Source of the DNA: an uncultured Bacilli bacterium
GTDB lineage: Bacteria; Bacillota_I; Bacilli_A; RF39; UBA660
Assembly: GCA_944358565.1 (NCBI GenBank)
Contig: CALVRK010000007.1
Location: 1 to 20,488, forward strand
Reading direction: 5' to 3'
DNA length: 20,488 nucleotides
Part shown: positions 1 through 6,075 of the stretch, piece by piece
How the letters are laid out: every line of letters starts with the position of its first letter
How positions within the stretch are numbered: position 1 is the first letter of the stretch
Made by a program: the position numbers and the translations under genes
The notes under the pieces: model-generated
The model's database searches: none
Seen by the model: only the letters and a program-made list of their open reading frames with translations
Told to the model about the DNA's origin: nothing

Positions 1-408
1 TGCTTGTAAATATAATTTTTTATCTATATTTTCCCAATTAACAATTTTATTCAATCTTTTTTTTAATATTAAATCTAGCCAAATTCTCGTAGCACGCCCA
101 TTGCCTTCCAAAAATGGATGAGCGATATTCATTTCAACATATTTATTAATAATATCGTCTAATGTATTTTCTTTCATAGTTTCGATTTTTTTCAAAATAT
201 CTTCTAAATATAAAGTGTTTGCAAATCTAAAATTTCCTTTGGAAATATTTTTTTCCCTAATTTGACCAGCAAAATCATACAAGCCATCAAATAAATATTT
301 ATGTATTTGCTTTAATCCTTTTACCGTACCAACTTCAATGCTATTAATGTCATTACTTGCAAATAATCTTTTTGCATTTTCTAAACTTTTTTCATCTACT
401 TTGTTCAT
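1..408 (-). CDS. Fic family protein (probable AMP transferase), C-terminal part outside window
   Basis: The visible 136 residues carry the Fic core motif HPFLEGNGR at about residues 97-105, whose His is the catalytic base and whose GNGR part holds the nucleotide phosphates. A GQIREKNISKGNFRFAN segment at about 49-65 matches the flap that docks the target in Fic proteins. Family knowledge: Fic enzymes usually move AMP from ATP to a hydroxyl side chain of a target protein. There is no N-terminal inhibitory (S/T)xxxE(G/N) helix before the core, so any such helix would have to be C-terminal, beyond the window, or in a separate antitoxin. The ATG start follows a GGAG at about 8 bases, and a TATAAT lies at 429-434 without a clear -35. 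No antitoxin gene is visible upstream, where the tRNA sits. The fold is clear; toxin or regulator role is not. Confidence 0.88.
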   Translation of the reverse strand, partial: MNKVDEKSLENAKRLFASNDINSIEVGTVKGLKQIHKYLFDGLYDFAGQIREKNISKGNFRFANTLYLEDILKKIETMKENTLDDIINKYVEMNIAHPFLEGNGRATRIWLDLILKKRLNKIVNWENIDKKLYLQA

Positions 409-435
409 TATTAGCACTCCTAACAATTATTATAT

Positions 436-458
436 AGAAAAAAAGATTTAAAATCTTT
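436..458 (-). terminator. Rho-independent terminator after tRNA-Trp
   Basis: On the minus strand AAAGATTT and AAATCTTT form a stem around one base, followed by a run of T. It begins about 11 bases past the CCA end of tRNA-Trp. The possible -10 of the Fic gene lies directly after it. Confidence 0.65.
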
Positions 459-469
459 AAATTACATAA

Positions 470-545
470 TGGCAGGGGAAGCAAGACTTGAACTCACGAC
501 ATTCGGTTTTGGAGACCGACGTTCTACCAACTGAACTATTCCCCT
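470..545 (-). tRNA. trnW: tRNA-Trp (anticodon CCA), 3' CCA encoded
   Basis: The 76-base minus-strand sequence folds as a cloverleaf: acceptor stem AGGGGAA/TTCCCCT, D arm GTTC/GAAC, anticodon stem TCGGT/ACCGA with loop CTCCAAA, and a T arm with loop TTCAAGT. Discriminator base is G and the CCA tail is in the DNA. The anticodon CCA reads TGG only, which fits use of TGA as a stop codon here (for example at 16632-16634). It has its own promoter and terminator. Confidence 0.95.
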
Positions 546-565
546 ATCTCTTTTGGAACAAATAA

Positions 566-594
566 ATTATACCACAACAAAATAAGTATTTCAA
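566..594 (-). promoter_or_regulatory. SigA-type promoter of tRNA-Trp
   Basis: The -35 is TTGAAA (589-594) and the -10 is TATAAT (566-571), separated by 17 bases. The -10 ends 20 bases before the tRNA 5' end. The -35 overlaps the suggested -35 of the divergent gene at 636. Confidence 0.8.
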
Positions 595-618
595 CTTATT
601 AACACCAAAACATATAAT
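590..618 (+). promoter_or_regulatory. Probable promoter of the SleB-like hydrolase
   Basis: A perfect TATAAT at 613-618 has only a weak -35 (TTCAAC, 590-595) at 17 bases. This predicts a leader of about ten bases containing GGTGAT before the ATG. An overlapping second TATAAT (618-623) is an alternative. Confidence 0.45.
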
Positions 619-635
619 ATAATGGTGATTTTACT

Positions 636-1064
636 ATGGCTATAATTAGATATACTGATAATGAAAGAGATTTATTAGCTAGATTAATGCGAGCCGAAGC
701 TGTTGGTGAAGGTGATTTAGGCATGCTTATGGTTGGAAATGTTGTCATAAATAGAGCTATAGCTAACTGTTTAACCTTTAAAAATGTCGATACTATAAGT
801 GAGGTAATCTATCAAAATCCAGGTGGTTTCTCTGGTGTTGACAGTCCATTATTCTTTAGTAATCCAACTACCGTTGAAAGAAACTTAGCTAATAGAGTAA
901 TTAAAGGAGAATACTACCATCCAGCTACTCATGCTTTATGGTTTTATGCTCCTAATCAAGGCGAATCATGTAAAACAACTTGGTGGGACCAATATAATAG
1001 TGGACGGTACAAAAATCATTGTTTTTATGTACCGGCATCCGGTGAATGTAAAGAAATATGGTAA
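636..1064 (+). CDS. SleB/CwlJ-type cell wall hydrolase (Hydrolase_2)
   Basis: The 142 residues match the catalytic domain of the SleB/CwlJ family, cortex-lytic or cell-wall hydrolases acting on the glycan backbone. Seen: the RAEAVGEGD segment at residues 19-27, whose Glu21 matches the conserved catalytic Glu; the VVINRA segment; the IYQNPGGFSGV segment; and ATHALWFY. No signal peptide and no peptidoglycan-binding domain are present, so the protein is the bare domain, like CwlJ rather than SleB. How it would reach the wall is not evident. The start is supported by GGTGAT six bases upstream. It stands alone, divergent from tRNA-Trp, and ends in a hairpin shared with the convergent htrA. A germination role is only an inference from the family; a vegetative wall-remodelling role is equally possible. 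Confidence 0.85.
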   Translation: MAIIRYTDNERDLLARLMRAEAVGEGDLGMLMVGNVVINRAIANCLTFKNVDTISEVIYQNPGGFSGVDSPLFFSNPTTVERNLANRVIKGEYYHPATHALWFYAPNQGESCKTTWWDQYNSGRYKNHCFYVPASGECKEIW

Positions 1065-1066
1065 AA

Positions 1067-1086
1067 GGGATTCTAATTAGAATCCC
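1067..1086. terminator. Bidirectional terminator between hydrolase and htrA
   Basis: A perfect 20-base inverted repeat, GGGATTCT/AGAATCCC around AATT, sits between the two convergent genes and covers the htrA stop codon. On the minus strand it is followed by TTTTA; on the plus strand the T run is poor, so it should work better for htrA. Confidence 0.75.
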
Positions 1087-2158
1087 CTATTTGATGAGTT
1101 AACTTAAGTGTTAACTCTTTTTCATTACCATTTCTAACAATAGTTAACTTAACACTATCACCAATATTATGTTTATAAAGTAAATATTTCAAATGAGCCG
1201 AACCTTTAACACTAGTATCATCAACTTTAATGATAATATCATTACGCTTTAATCCAGCTGCTTCAGCATCAGATCCACTTTCAACACTATTAACTACTAC
1301 ACCTGATTTAATATTATCATCAACTCTTAAATCACTATTACCTAATAATGGCAAACTATCTAAATCATAAAGTGAAACACCAATAACCGGTCTTGCAATC
1401 GCCTCACCATTTTCCAGTTTGTCAATCTGTGCCATAGCCACTTCAATTGGAATAGCAAAACCCATACCTTCAATTGAACTTTCAACTAACTTTACTGAAT
1501 TAACCCCAATAACTTCACCATTAATATTAACAAGTGGTCCACCACTATTTCCTGGATTAATAGAAGCATCTATTTGAATAGCTTCCATCATATAAGAAGT
1601 GCCATTATCAGTTATCGTAATTTCACGGTTTTCACCAGAAATAATACCCTTAGTAACTGTACCAGCATATTCCGTACTAACAGGAGTACCTACCGTAAAT
1701 ATAGTATCCCCAAGTTTAGCCTCAGTACTATCACCAATTTGTGCAACCTGCAAAACCGCATCGCCATCCATACGAAGGACAGCTATATCCATATATGAAT
1801 CAGTACCCAAAACTTCTGCCTCTACTTCTTCACCGTTACTTAAAGTAAGTTTTATTGAAGAAGCATCTTCCACAACATGATTGTTAGTAAGTATATAGCC
1901 ATAATTACCTTCCTTTTTATAGACAAATCCAGAGCCATATCCTGTAAGACGTCCATTTTGATAATTATTAACTACAACCACTGAATCATATACTTTCGCA
2001 ATTGATTCATTTATAGACTCATTCGAAGTTATATTAACATTTCTATTTTCTAAAACTTTATTATCATTAGAACCATTATTTACAAAATATAATGTTCCTG
2101 TCACACCTAATAATAAAACAACTAAAATAATAACAATATTAATTATTCGCTCTCGCAT
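1073..2158 (-). CDS. htrA: HtrA/DegP-like serine protease with PDZ domain
   Basis: Membrane-anchored protease expected to degrade or refold damaged proteins on the outer face of the membrane. Residues 6-26 form one N-terminal membrane segment, followed by a low-complexity Asn/Ser linker to about 50. The trypsin-like domain shows the full triad: His94 (TNNHVV), Asp124 (DIAVLRMD) and Ser205 (GNSGGPLV). A single PDZ domain occupies about 255-355 and contains the AGLKRNDIIIKVDD stretch. The 361-residue length suits single-PDZ HtrA of Gram-positives. The start has a strong TAGGAGG. It lies 10 bases after the Abi-family gene, probably on the same transcript, and ends in a hairpin over its stop. No CtsR- or CssR-like operator was recognised. 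The exact paralogue (HtrA, HtrB or YyxA type) cannot be assigned. Confidence 0.93.
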   Translation of the reverse strand: MRERIINIVIILVVLLLGVTGTLYFVNNGSNDNKVLENRNVNITSNESINESIAKVYDSVVVVNNYQNGRLTGYGSGFVYKKEGNYGYILTNNHVVEDASSIKLTLSNGEEVEAEVLGTDSYMDIAVLRMDGDAVLQVAQIGDSTEAKLGDTIFTVGTPVSTEYAGTVTKGIISGENREITITDNGTSYMMEAIQIDASINPGNSGGPLVNINGEVIGVNSVKLVESSIEGMGFAIPIEVAMAQIDKLENGEAIARPVIGVSLYDLDSLPLLGNSDLRVDDNIKSGVVVNSVESGSDAEAAGLKRNDIIIKVDDTSVKGSAHLKYLLYKHNIGDSVKLTIVRNGNEKELTLKLTHQIGDSN

Positions 2159-2168
2159 AAAATCCCTC

Positions 2169-3101
2169 CTAACTTAAATCTTTTATTTCTAGCCAATTAT
2201 CCGGAAAACCAATTCTATTTAAAATTGTAGCCAAAGGTACTGTATTGACTATCTTATCTAGATTTTCTACCTCTTTGCTTATCTCAGTAATCATCTCATC
2301 AAAATTATCTTTACTAAGCATAACCTTTAATATAATTACCAAACTAAATAAATCATTCTTACCATATATATAACCATCTTCATCTTTTTGAATATTTAAT
2401 AAGCTATGAAATTTAGAATCAGGAATCACCCTTTGTGTCCGATGATCATATAAAATATCTTCATGCGCACATACATTTCTAAAATTTGAAAGTAATGATA
2501 GATAAGTACTTAAAACTTCTGGTGAAGTATTATAAAATCTACTAATTTCTGCTTGATCTTCATATTTTAAAATATCATAAAATTCAGCCATTATTCCAAA
2601 AGACAAAACCTTAACTAAGATCCAAAAAGGAATATATCCATAATGTTCAATATAGTGGAATGTTGCCGTATGTTTTCTACCATTAACCCTAATCTGCCTT
2701 TTTACTTTATTTAAAACATCATATACTTGCCTTGATTGCAAAGAATCTTGAGAAAAATTTTTTGGATCCAAATAATCTTTCTCTCTAAAACCATATTTCT
2801 TAGAAAGTTGATAACTTGTAATTGATTTTATATTATTCTCAACAATAAGTATATTTTTAAAAAAAGTATTTCGAATTGCTCTATCAAATAAGAAAGTCGC
2901 ATATAACTCATCAAAATTTGTTCCAGGCAAAAACTTATCTTTTTCATCCTTATTCATAAATAAATGACGGTATCCACTTATAAAGAAATAATTTTCTCTA
3001 AATAGTATTTCCCGGGCTTTCTTATCATCATTTATAATAAGTCCTTTACTTTTTAAAATATCCACCTGTTCATCTATTGTTTTAAATATTTTTTCTGTCA
3101 T
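2169..3101 (-). CDS. Abi family protein (Abi_2, AbiD/AbiF type; HEPN)
   Basis: The 310 residues match the Abi_2 family, which includes the lactococcal abortive infection proteins AbiD and AbiF. Seen: the N-terminal FRENYFFISGYRHLF segment (34-48), a helical middle with FLFDRAIRNTF (70-80), and RNVCAHEDILYDHR (208-221). The last contains Arg208 and His213 spaced as Rx4H, the HEPN ribonuclease signature. Known: abortive infection members stop phage growth at the cost of the cell, probably by RNA cleavage. Inferred: a defence or RNase role here; chromosomal copies may do something else. The start follows AGGTGAG, and an extended -10 promoter lies just upstream. It is the first gene of a unit with htrA, 10 bases apart. 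No antitoxin or mobile element flanks it. Confidence 0.85.
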   Translation of the reverse strand: MTEKIFKTIDEQVDILKSKGLIINDDKKAREILFRENYFFISGYRHLFMNKDEKDKFLPGTNFDELYATFLFDRAIRNTFFKNILIVENNIKSITSYQLSKKYGFREKDYLDPKNFSQDSLQSRQVYDVLNKVKRQIRVNGRKHTATFHYIEHYGYIPFWILVKVLSFGIMAEFYDILKYEDQAEISRFYNTSPEVLSTYLSLLSNFRNVCAHEDILYDHRTQRVIPDSKFHSLLNIQKDEDGYIYGKNDLFSLVIILKVMLSKDNFDEMITEISKEVENLDKIVNTVPLATILNRIGFPDNWLEIKDLS

Positions 3102-3118
3102 ATACTCACCTACTGTTC

Positions 3119-3127
3119 ATTATAGCA
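3119..3127 (-). promoter_or_regulatory. Extended -10 promoter for Abi-htrA
   Basis: TGCTATAAT on the minus strand forms an extended -10 (TGn plus TATAAT) 17 bases before the Abi start codon. No good -35 lies at the usual distance, which is common for extended -10 promoters. Confidence 0.6.
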
Positions 3128-3149
3128 CAAAAACCCTCCTCTTTTATGT

Positions 3150-3172
3150 AAAAAAAGTGAAATTTATTCACT
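3150..3172 (-). terminator. Terminator of the adhesin-sortase-amidase unit
   Basis: AGTGAA/TTCACT forms a six-base-pair stem over the amidase stop codon and is followed on the minus strand by a run of T. Confidence 0.75.
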
Positions 3173-3823
3173 AAAATATTGATTAACTCCTTTTCTAATC
3201 ACATCAGCAAGTTTATTTTGATATGTTTCACTAGTAAGTAATGCTCTCTCACTAGAATTAGACAAAAAACCAACCTCTAATAATACGCCTGGTCTACTAA
3301 CTCTTCTTTGTAAATATTTGGTGCTATTTTCCTTATAATCTCTATTAGAATTCAAATGTTTTTTAAACATATTTTGAAATATTTCCGCTATCTTTTTATT
3401 TTCAGGATTAATTGTATCATAATATGCTTCAGCCCCATAAAGCGTGCCACTATCTTCCGCATTTAAATGAATAGATAAATATAAATCACATTCTGATCTA
3501 TTAATTATATTAGCCCTTCTAGATAAATCACTTCGTTTTCTATTCCAAGCATTACTAACCGATAAATCATAATCACCATATCTTGTTAAATATACAATAG
3601 CCCCTTCATTTTTTAAAAGATTCATAACCTTATTAACAATCTTTAAATTAATATCCGCTTCTTTAACATTCTTATAAAAAGCTCCACTATCAGGCCCACC
3701 ATGACCTGCATCTAAATAAATCACCTTAGAAAGTAATGGTAAATCCTTATCTTTCGCACTAACTAAATTAAAAAAACAAAGCAACATTACCAAAGCTATT
3801 AAAGCACCTATCTTATATTTCAT
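3164..3823 (-). CDS. N-acetylmuramoyl-L-alanine amidase (Amidase_3, CwlD-like)
   Basis: Zinc amidase that cuts the bond between MurNAc and the stem peptide. An N-terminal hydrophobic stretch (KIGALIALVMLLCFFNLVSA) acts as signal peptide or anchor. The catalytic domain shows DAGHGGPDSG (first zinc His), the zinc-ligand Glu in KEADIN, SIHLNA (third ligand) and the catalytic Glu in LLEVGFLSN. Size, single anchor and the lack of SH3 or LysM repeats resemble CwlD, the amidase that makes muramic lactam in spore cortex, but a general wall amidase is possible. An ATG at 3886 gives 21 more residues and a second membrane segment, yet lacks a good ribosome site. The ATG at 3823 has GGTGAG at ideal spacing and is preferred. 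It is the last gene after the sortase and ends in a terminator. Confidence 0.88.
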   Translation of the reverse strand: MKYKIGALIALVMLLCFFNLVSAKDKDLPLLSKVIYLDAGHGGPDSGAFYKNVKEADINLKIVNKVMNLLKNEGAIVYLTRYGDYDLSVSNAWNRKRSDLSRRANIINRSECDLYLSIHLNAEDSGTLYGAEAYYDTINPENKKIAEIFQNMFKKHLNSNRDYKENSTKYLQRRVSRPGVLLEVGFLSNSSERALLTSETYQNKLADVIRKGVNQYFSE

Positions 3824-3888
3824 ATATCTCACCAATAAATCATATGAAATAAAAAACATTAAAATGAAAAAAGCAATAACAAACATTA

Positions 3889-4506
3889 TTACTTTAAATA
3901 CCCAATTACCACTAATTGTCTATCACTACCTAAACATGTAATTAAGGTAATCGTATTTTTTGATTTATCTCTTTTAATTGCTACACTTCCGGTTTTTAAA
4001 ACATCATAAATCTTCGAAATCTCATAATTATAATTTTGATTATTATAATTAATGATAACTTCATCACCTAAAACAAGTTTATGTAAATTTTTAAAATGTC
4101 CAGCCGATGTATTTCCATTATGACCAGCTAATATCAAATTACCTCCACTTATATTAGGCATATCTGAACTTTTTAAAACCTCGATATTTTTATCCACATT
4201 ATTTTGATAAGCATCAATTTTATATAAATACCGTCTTAAATTAATTTTTGGAATTTCAATAGCTCCTAGTTTCTCATCATCTGAAACCTTTAAAGAATTT
4301 GTTTTTAACGATTTAGTATTTAAAGATTCTGTTTGTTTTGCTTTGCTTTCTTTATTACTTTTATCTTCATTTTGAATAGTTACATTCACACTTGGTTCAT
4401 AATTTTTCATATCATGAACCTCTGATAAAACATAACTACAAAAATAATAATGTCCTAAAATAACTAAAATAAGTCCAATGTTTTTAACGTATTTTAAGTA
4501 AGACAA
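3889..4506 (-). CDS. Sortase paired with the thioester adhesin
   Basis: Transpeptidase that cuts LPxTG-like sorting signals and fixes the protein to peptidoglycan. An N-terminal membrane segment (about 8-28) is followed by a Lys/Ser-rich linker and the sortase beta-barrel from about residue 80 (GAIEIPKINL). The catalytic residues are His129 (LILAGHNG), Cys191 (TLITC) and Arg196 (SDRQLVV). The start codon is TTG, overlapping the adhesin gene by 23 bases; AGGTG lies just upstream, and the next ATG would remove the membrane anchor. The overlap implies coupled translation with its likely only substrate, whose VPNTG signal lies next door. Class D or E is suggested by size and the single-anchor layout but not proven. 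Confidence 0.93.
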   Translation of the reverse strand: MSYLKYVKNIGLILVILGHYYFCSYVLSEVHDMKNYEPSVNVTIQNEDKSNKESKAKQTESLNTKSLKTNSLKVSDDEKLGAIEIPKINLRRYLYKIDAYQNNVDKNIEVLKSSDMPNISGGNLILAGHNGNTSAGHFKNLHKLVLGDEVIINYNNQNYNYEISKIYDVLKTGSVAIKRDKSKNTITLITCLGSDRQLVVIGYLK

Positions 4507-5377
4507 AACCTACACCTACTAATAAAGTTCCTATTAAACCCGAAACATCATAATATCCCGTATTCGGAACTTCAATAATCTCCGGCACTTCTTCATTCAA
4601 AATTTTAATATAAGTTTCTTTTTCTAAGCTAATTCTAAGAGCGGCTAACTTCTGCGAATTACCTTTACTGTAGACAAGTAATGGCGAATTATCATAATGT
4701 TTTCTAGTTAAACTTAAAGTTTCTTCTAAAACTTCCTCATCATTTAAAGTAATTATAAGATTATTTCCATCTTTAACTACCTTATGATATTTACTTTCCG
4801 ATATATTATAATCCTTTAAAACATTATTCTCGTCTGTAAGTGTAATCGTTTTACCAACTTCATCTTTAACTAAACTTTCACTAAAACTTGGTTTTAAATC
4901 ATGATTATTAACCAATTTCAAAATTTCCTCTTTCTCTTTACTAATATCAATAACATTACCCGTCATATTTTCACCAGTTGTCCAAGTAACCTCAATATCT
5001 GGTCTGACTGCTTTCCATATTAACTCTTGAGCCGCAATATAATAATAATTAGTTTGATGCCCAGGATATTCATATCCATAATATCCAATTTTTTCAATAT
5101 ATTCTTTTAATTCATCAGAAAAATTTACCTTACTCCAATCAGTATATATATCATAATAATTATTAGTAATCTCCACTCCCGGCTCAATACAATAAGCAAT
5201 TCTATCACCCATTTGAAACATTGTTACCGTATTAGATTTAAGTTTACCATCAATCCTTTGATTATAAGCAATCCCTTTTAACTTATTGTAAGTAATTCTC
5301 ACTTCCTGTGCTTGAACATTATAATTAGGTTTTAAAATAACCGATAAAAGTAATAAAAGTACAAATATTTTTTTCAT
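4484..5377 (-). CDS. Thioester-forming (TQXA/TED) surface protein with VPNTG anchor
   Basis: Cell-wall-anchored surface protein likely able to bind host or surface amines covalently. Residues 1-23 are a signal peptide ending in VQAQ. The thioester domain shows Cys63 in AYCIEPG and Gln117 in YYIAAQELIW, the pair that forms the internal Cys-Gln bond in TED domains. A beta-rich region follows (about 165-260), then VPNTG (270-274), a hydrophobic segment and the short charged tail KIR: a cell-wall sorting signal. VPNTG differs from LPxTG in its first residue and the tail is minimal. The gene starts after AAAGGAG and heads the unit adhesin-sortase-amidase with its own promoter. The protein has a single thioester domain and no long stalk repeats, so it would stand close to the wall. 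Confidence 0.88.
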   Translation of the reverse strand: MKKIFVLLLLLSVILKPNYNVQAQEVRITYNKLKGIAYNQRIDGKLKSNTVTMFQMGDRIAYCIEPGVEITNNYYDIYTDWSKVNFSDELKEYIEKIGYYGYEYPGHQTNYYYIAAQELIWKAVRPDIEVTWTTGENMTGNVIDISKEKEEILKLVNNHDLKPSFSESLVKDEVGKTITLTDENNVLKDYNISESKYHKVVKDGNNLIITLNDEEVLEETLSLTRKHYDNSPLLVYSKGNSQKLAALRISLEKETYIKILNEEVPEIIEVPNTGYYDVSGLIGTLLVGVGFVLLKIR

Positions 5378-5418
5378 ATTTCTCCTTTCCTTGCCCCTTC
5401 ATTAATTAACATACGACA

Positions 5419-5437
5419 TTTTATACCCTAATTCCTT
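5419..5437. repeat. Copy 1 of a 19-base upstream repeat
   Basis: TTTTATACCCTAATTCCTT is identical to bases 20370-20388. It covers the -10 region upstream of the adhesin gene; the second copy covers the -10 region upstream of the Rpn gene, in the same orientation relative to the gene. Confidence 0.6.
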
Positions 5438-5448
5438 CAAAAAATCAA
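5420..5448 (-). promoter_or_regulatory. Promoter of the adhesin-sortase-amidase unit
   Basis: The -35 is TTGATT (5443-5448) and the -10 is TATAAA (5420-5425), separated by 17 bases. The -35 touches the T run of the preceding terminator. The -10 is embedded in the repeated AAGGAATTAGGGTATAAAA sequence. Confidence 0.65.
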
Positions 5449-5472
5449 AAAAACTTGCCAATTTAAGCAAGT
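5447..5472 (-). terminator. Terminator of the five-gene unit ending with the L,D-transpeptidase
   Basis: ACTTGC/GCAAGT forms a six-base-pair stem with an eight-base loop, followed on the minus strand by seven T. Confidence 0.8.
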
Positions 5473-6075
5473 TTATCTTTTTATTAATATTTTTGGATGT
5501 TTATCTCTATCTAAAAAATGCATTATAAATTCCATATTTTCTCTTGAAACAGCTACGCATCCTCCAGTATATCCTTTAAGTCCAAAGCAGTGTAAGAAAA
5601 TTGCTGATCCTTTATTATTGCCAATACCATTTTCATCAATTTGCCCATCGCAGTTGAACTCGATAAATACAGAATACTCATACTGCATCTCATAATCCTT
5701 TAAATGTTCAGCCGATTCAAAATCTTTCTCATCCTCACTAATAATATAGTGATATCCAAAGTTAGGAATATTCTCGCCAATTCTAACCATGTAATTATAA
5801 TGACTAGATTTACAATCATCAACCCAGTAATCATTATCTTGAACTTTAAAATAAGGATAATTAATATCTAAATCATGCATTCCAAAACCAACACCTAAAT
5901 TATATAATCCTAAAGGCGTCTTTTCATCATATTCAGCACTATTTTCGGGCGCACTCACCCCATTTCTACCAATCCAAACCTCATCAATATTTTTAATCAA
6001 CTTTCCATCTTCAAAAATCATCATTGTATAAGGTTTTTCTTTAACATCCACAATTAATAATTGTCCTTTATCCAT
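5473..6075 (-). CDS. L,D-transpeptidase (YkuD) family protein without signal peptide
   Basis: The C-terminal part has the YkuD signature His162 (FLHCFG), then Gly171, Gly172 and the catalytic Cys173 in YTGGCVAVS. KTPLGLYNLGVGFG (52-65) matches the conserved substrate-loop region of the family. Known: such enzymes make 3-3 cross-links in peptidoglycan or attach proteins to it. Odd: the protein begins directly with MDKGQLLIVDV, lacking signal peptide or membrane segment, so it may act in the cytoplasm, be exported unconventionally, or process another peptide-like substrate. GAGGAAAAG precedes the ATG. It overlaps the YfhO-like gene by 8 bases and closes the unit. Assignment to the fold is fairly secure; the substrate is not. 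Confidence 0.75.
   Translation of the reverse strand: MDKGQLLIVDVKEKPYTMMIFEDGKLIKNIDEVWIGRNGVSAPENSAEYDEKTPLGLYNLGVGFGMHDLDINYPYFKVQDNDYWVDDCKSSHYNYMVRIGENIPNFGYHYIISEDEKDFESAEHLKDYEMQYEYSVFIEFNCDGQIDENGIGNNKGSAIFLHCFGLKGYTGGCVAVSRENMEFIMHFLDRDKHPKILIKR

Noticed and set aside
470..545. tRNA-Trp as an integration site for a mobile element
   Set aside because: No second copy of the tRNA 3' end was noticed and no integrase is present in the window; the Fic gene next to it is not enough evidence.
1574..1880. Two overlapping plus-strand open frames inside htrA
   Set aside because: They lie antisense to the catalytic part of a clear HtrA protein, have no ribosome site or domain, and reflect the codon pattern of the real gene.
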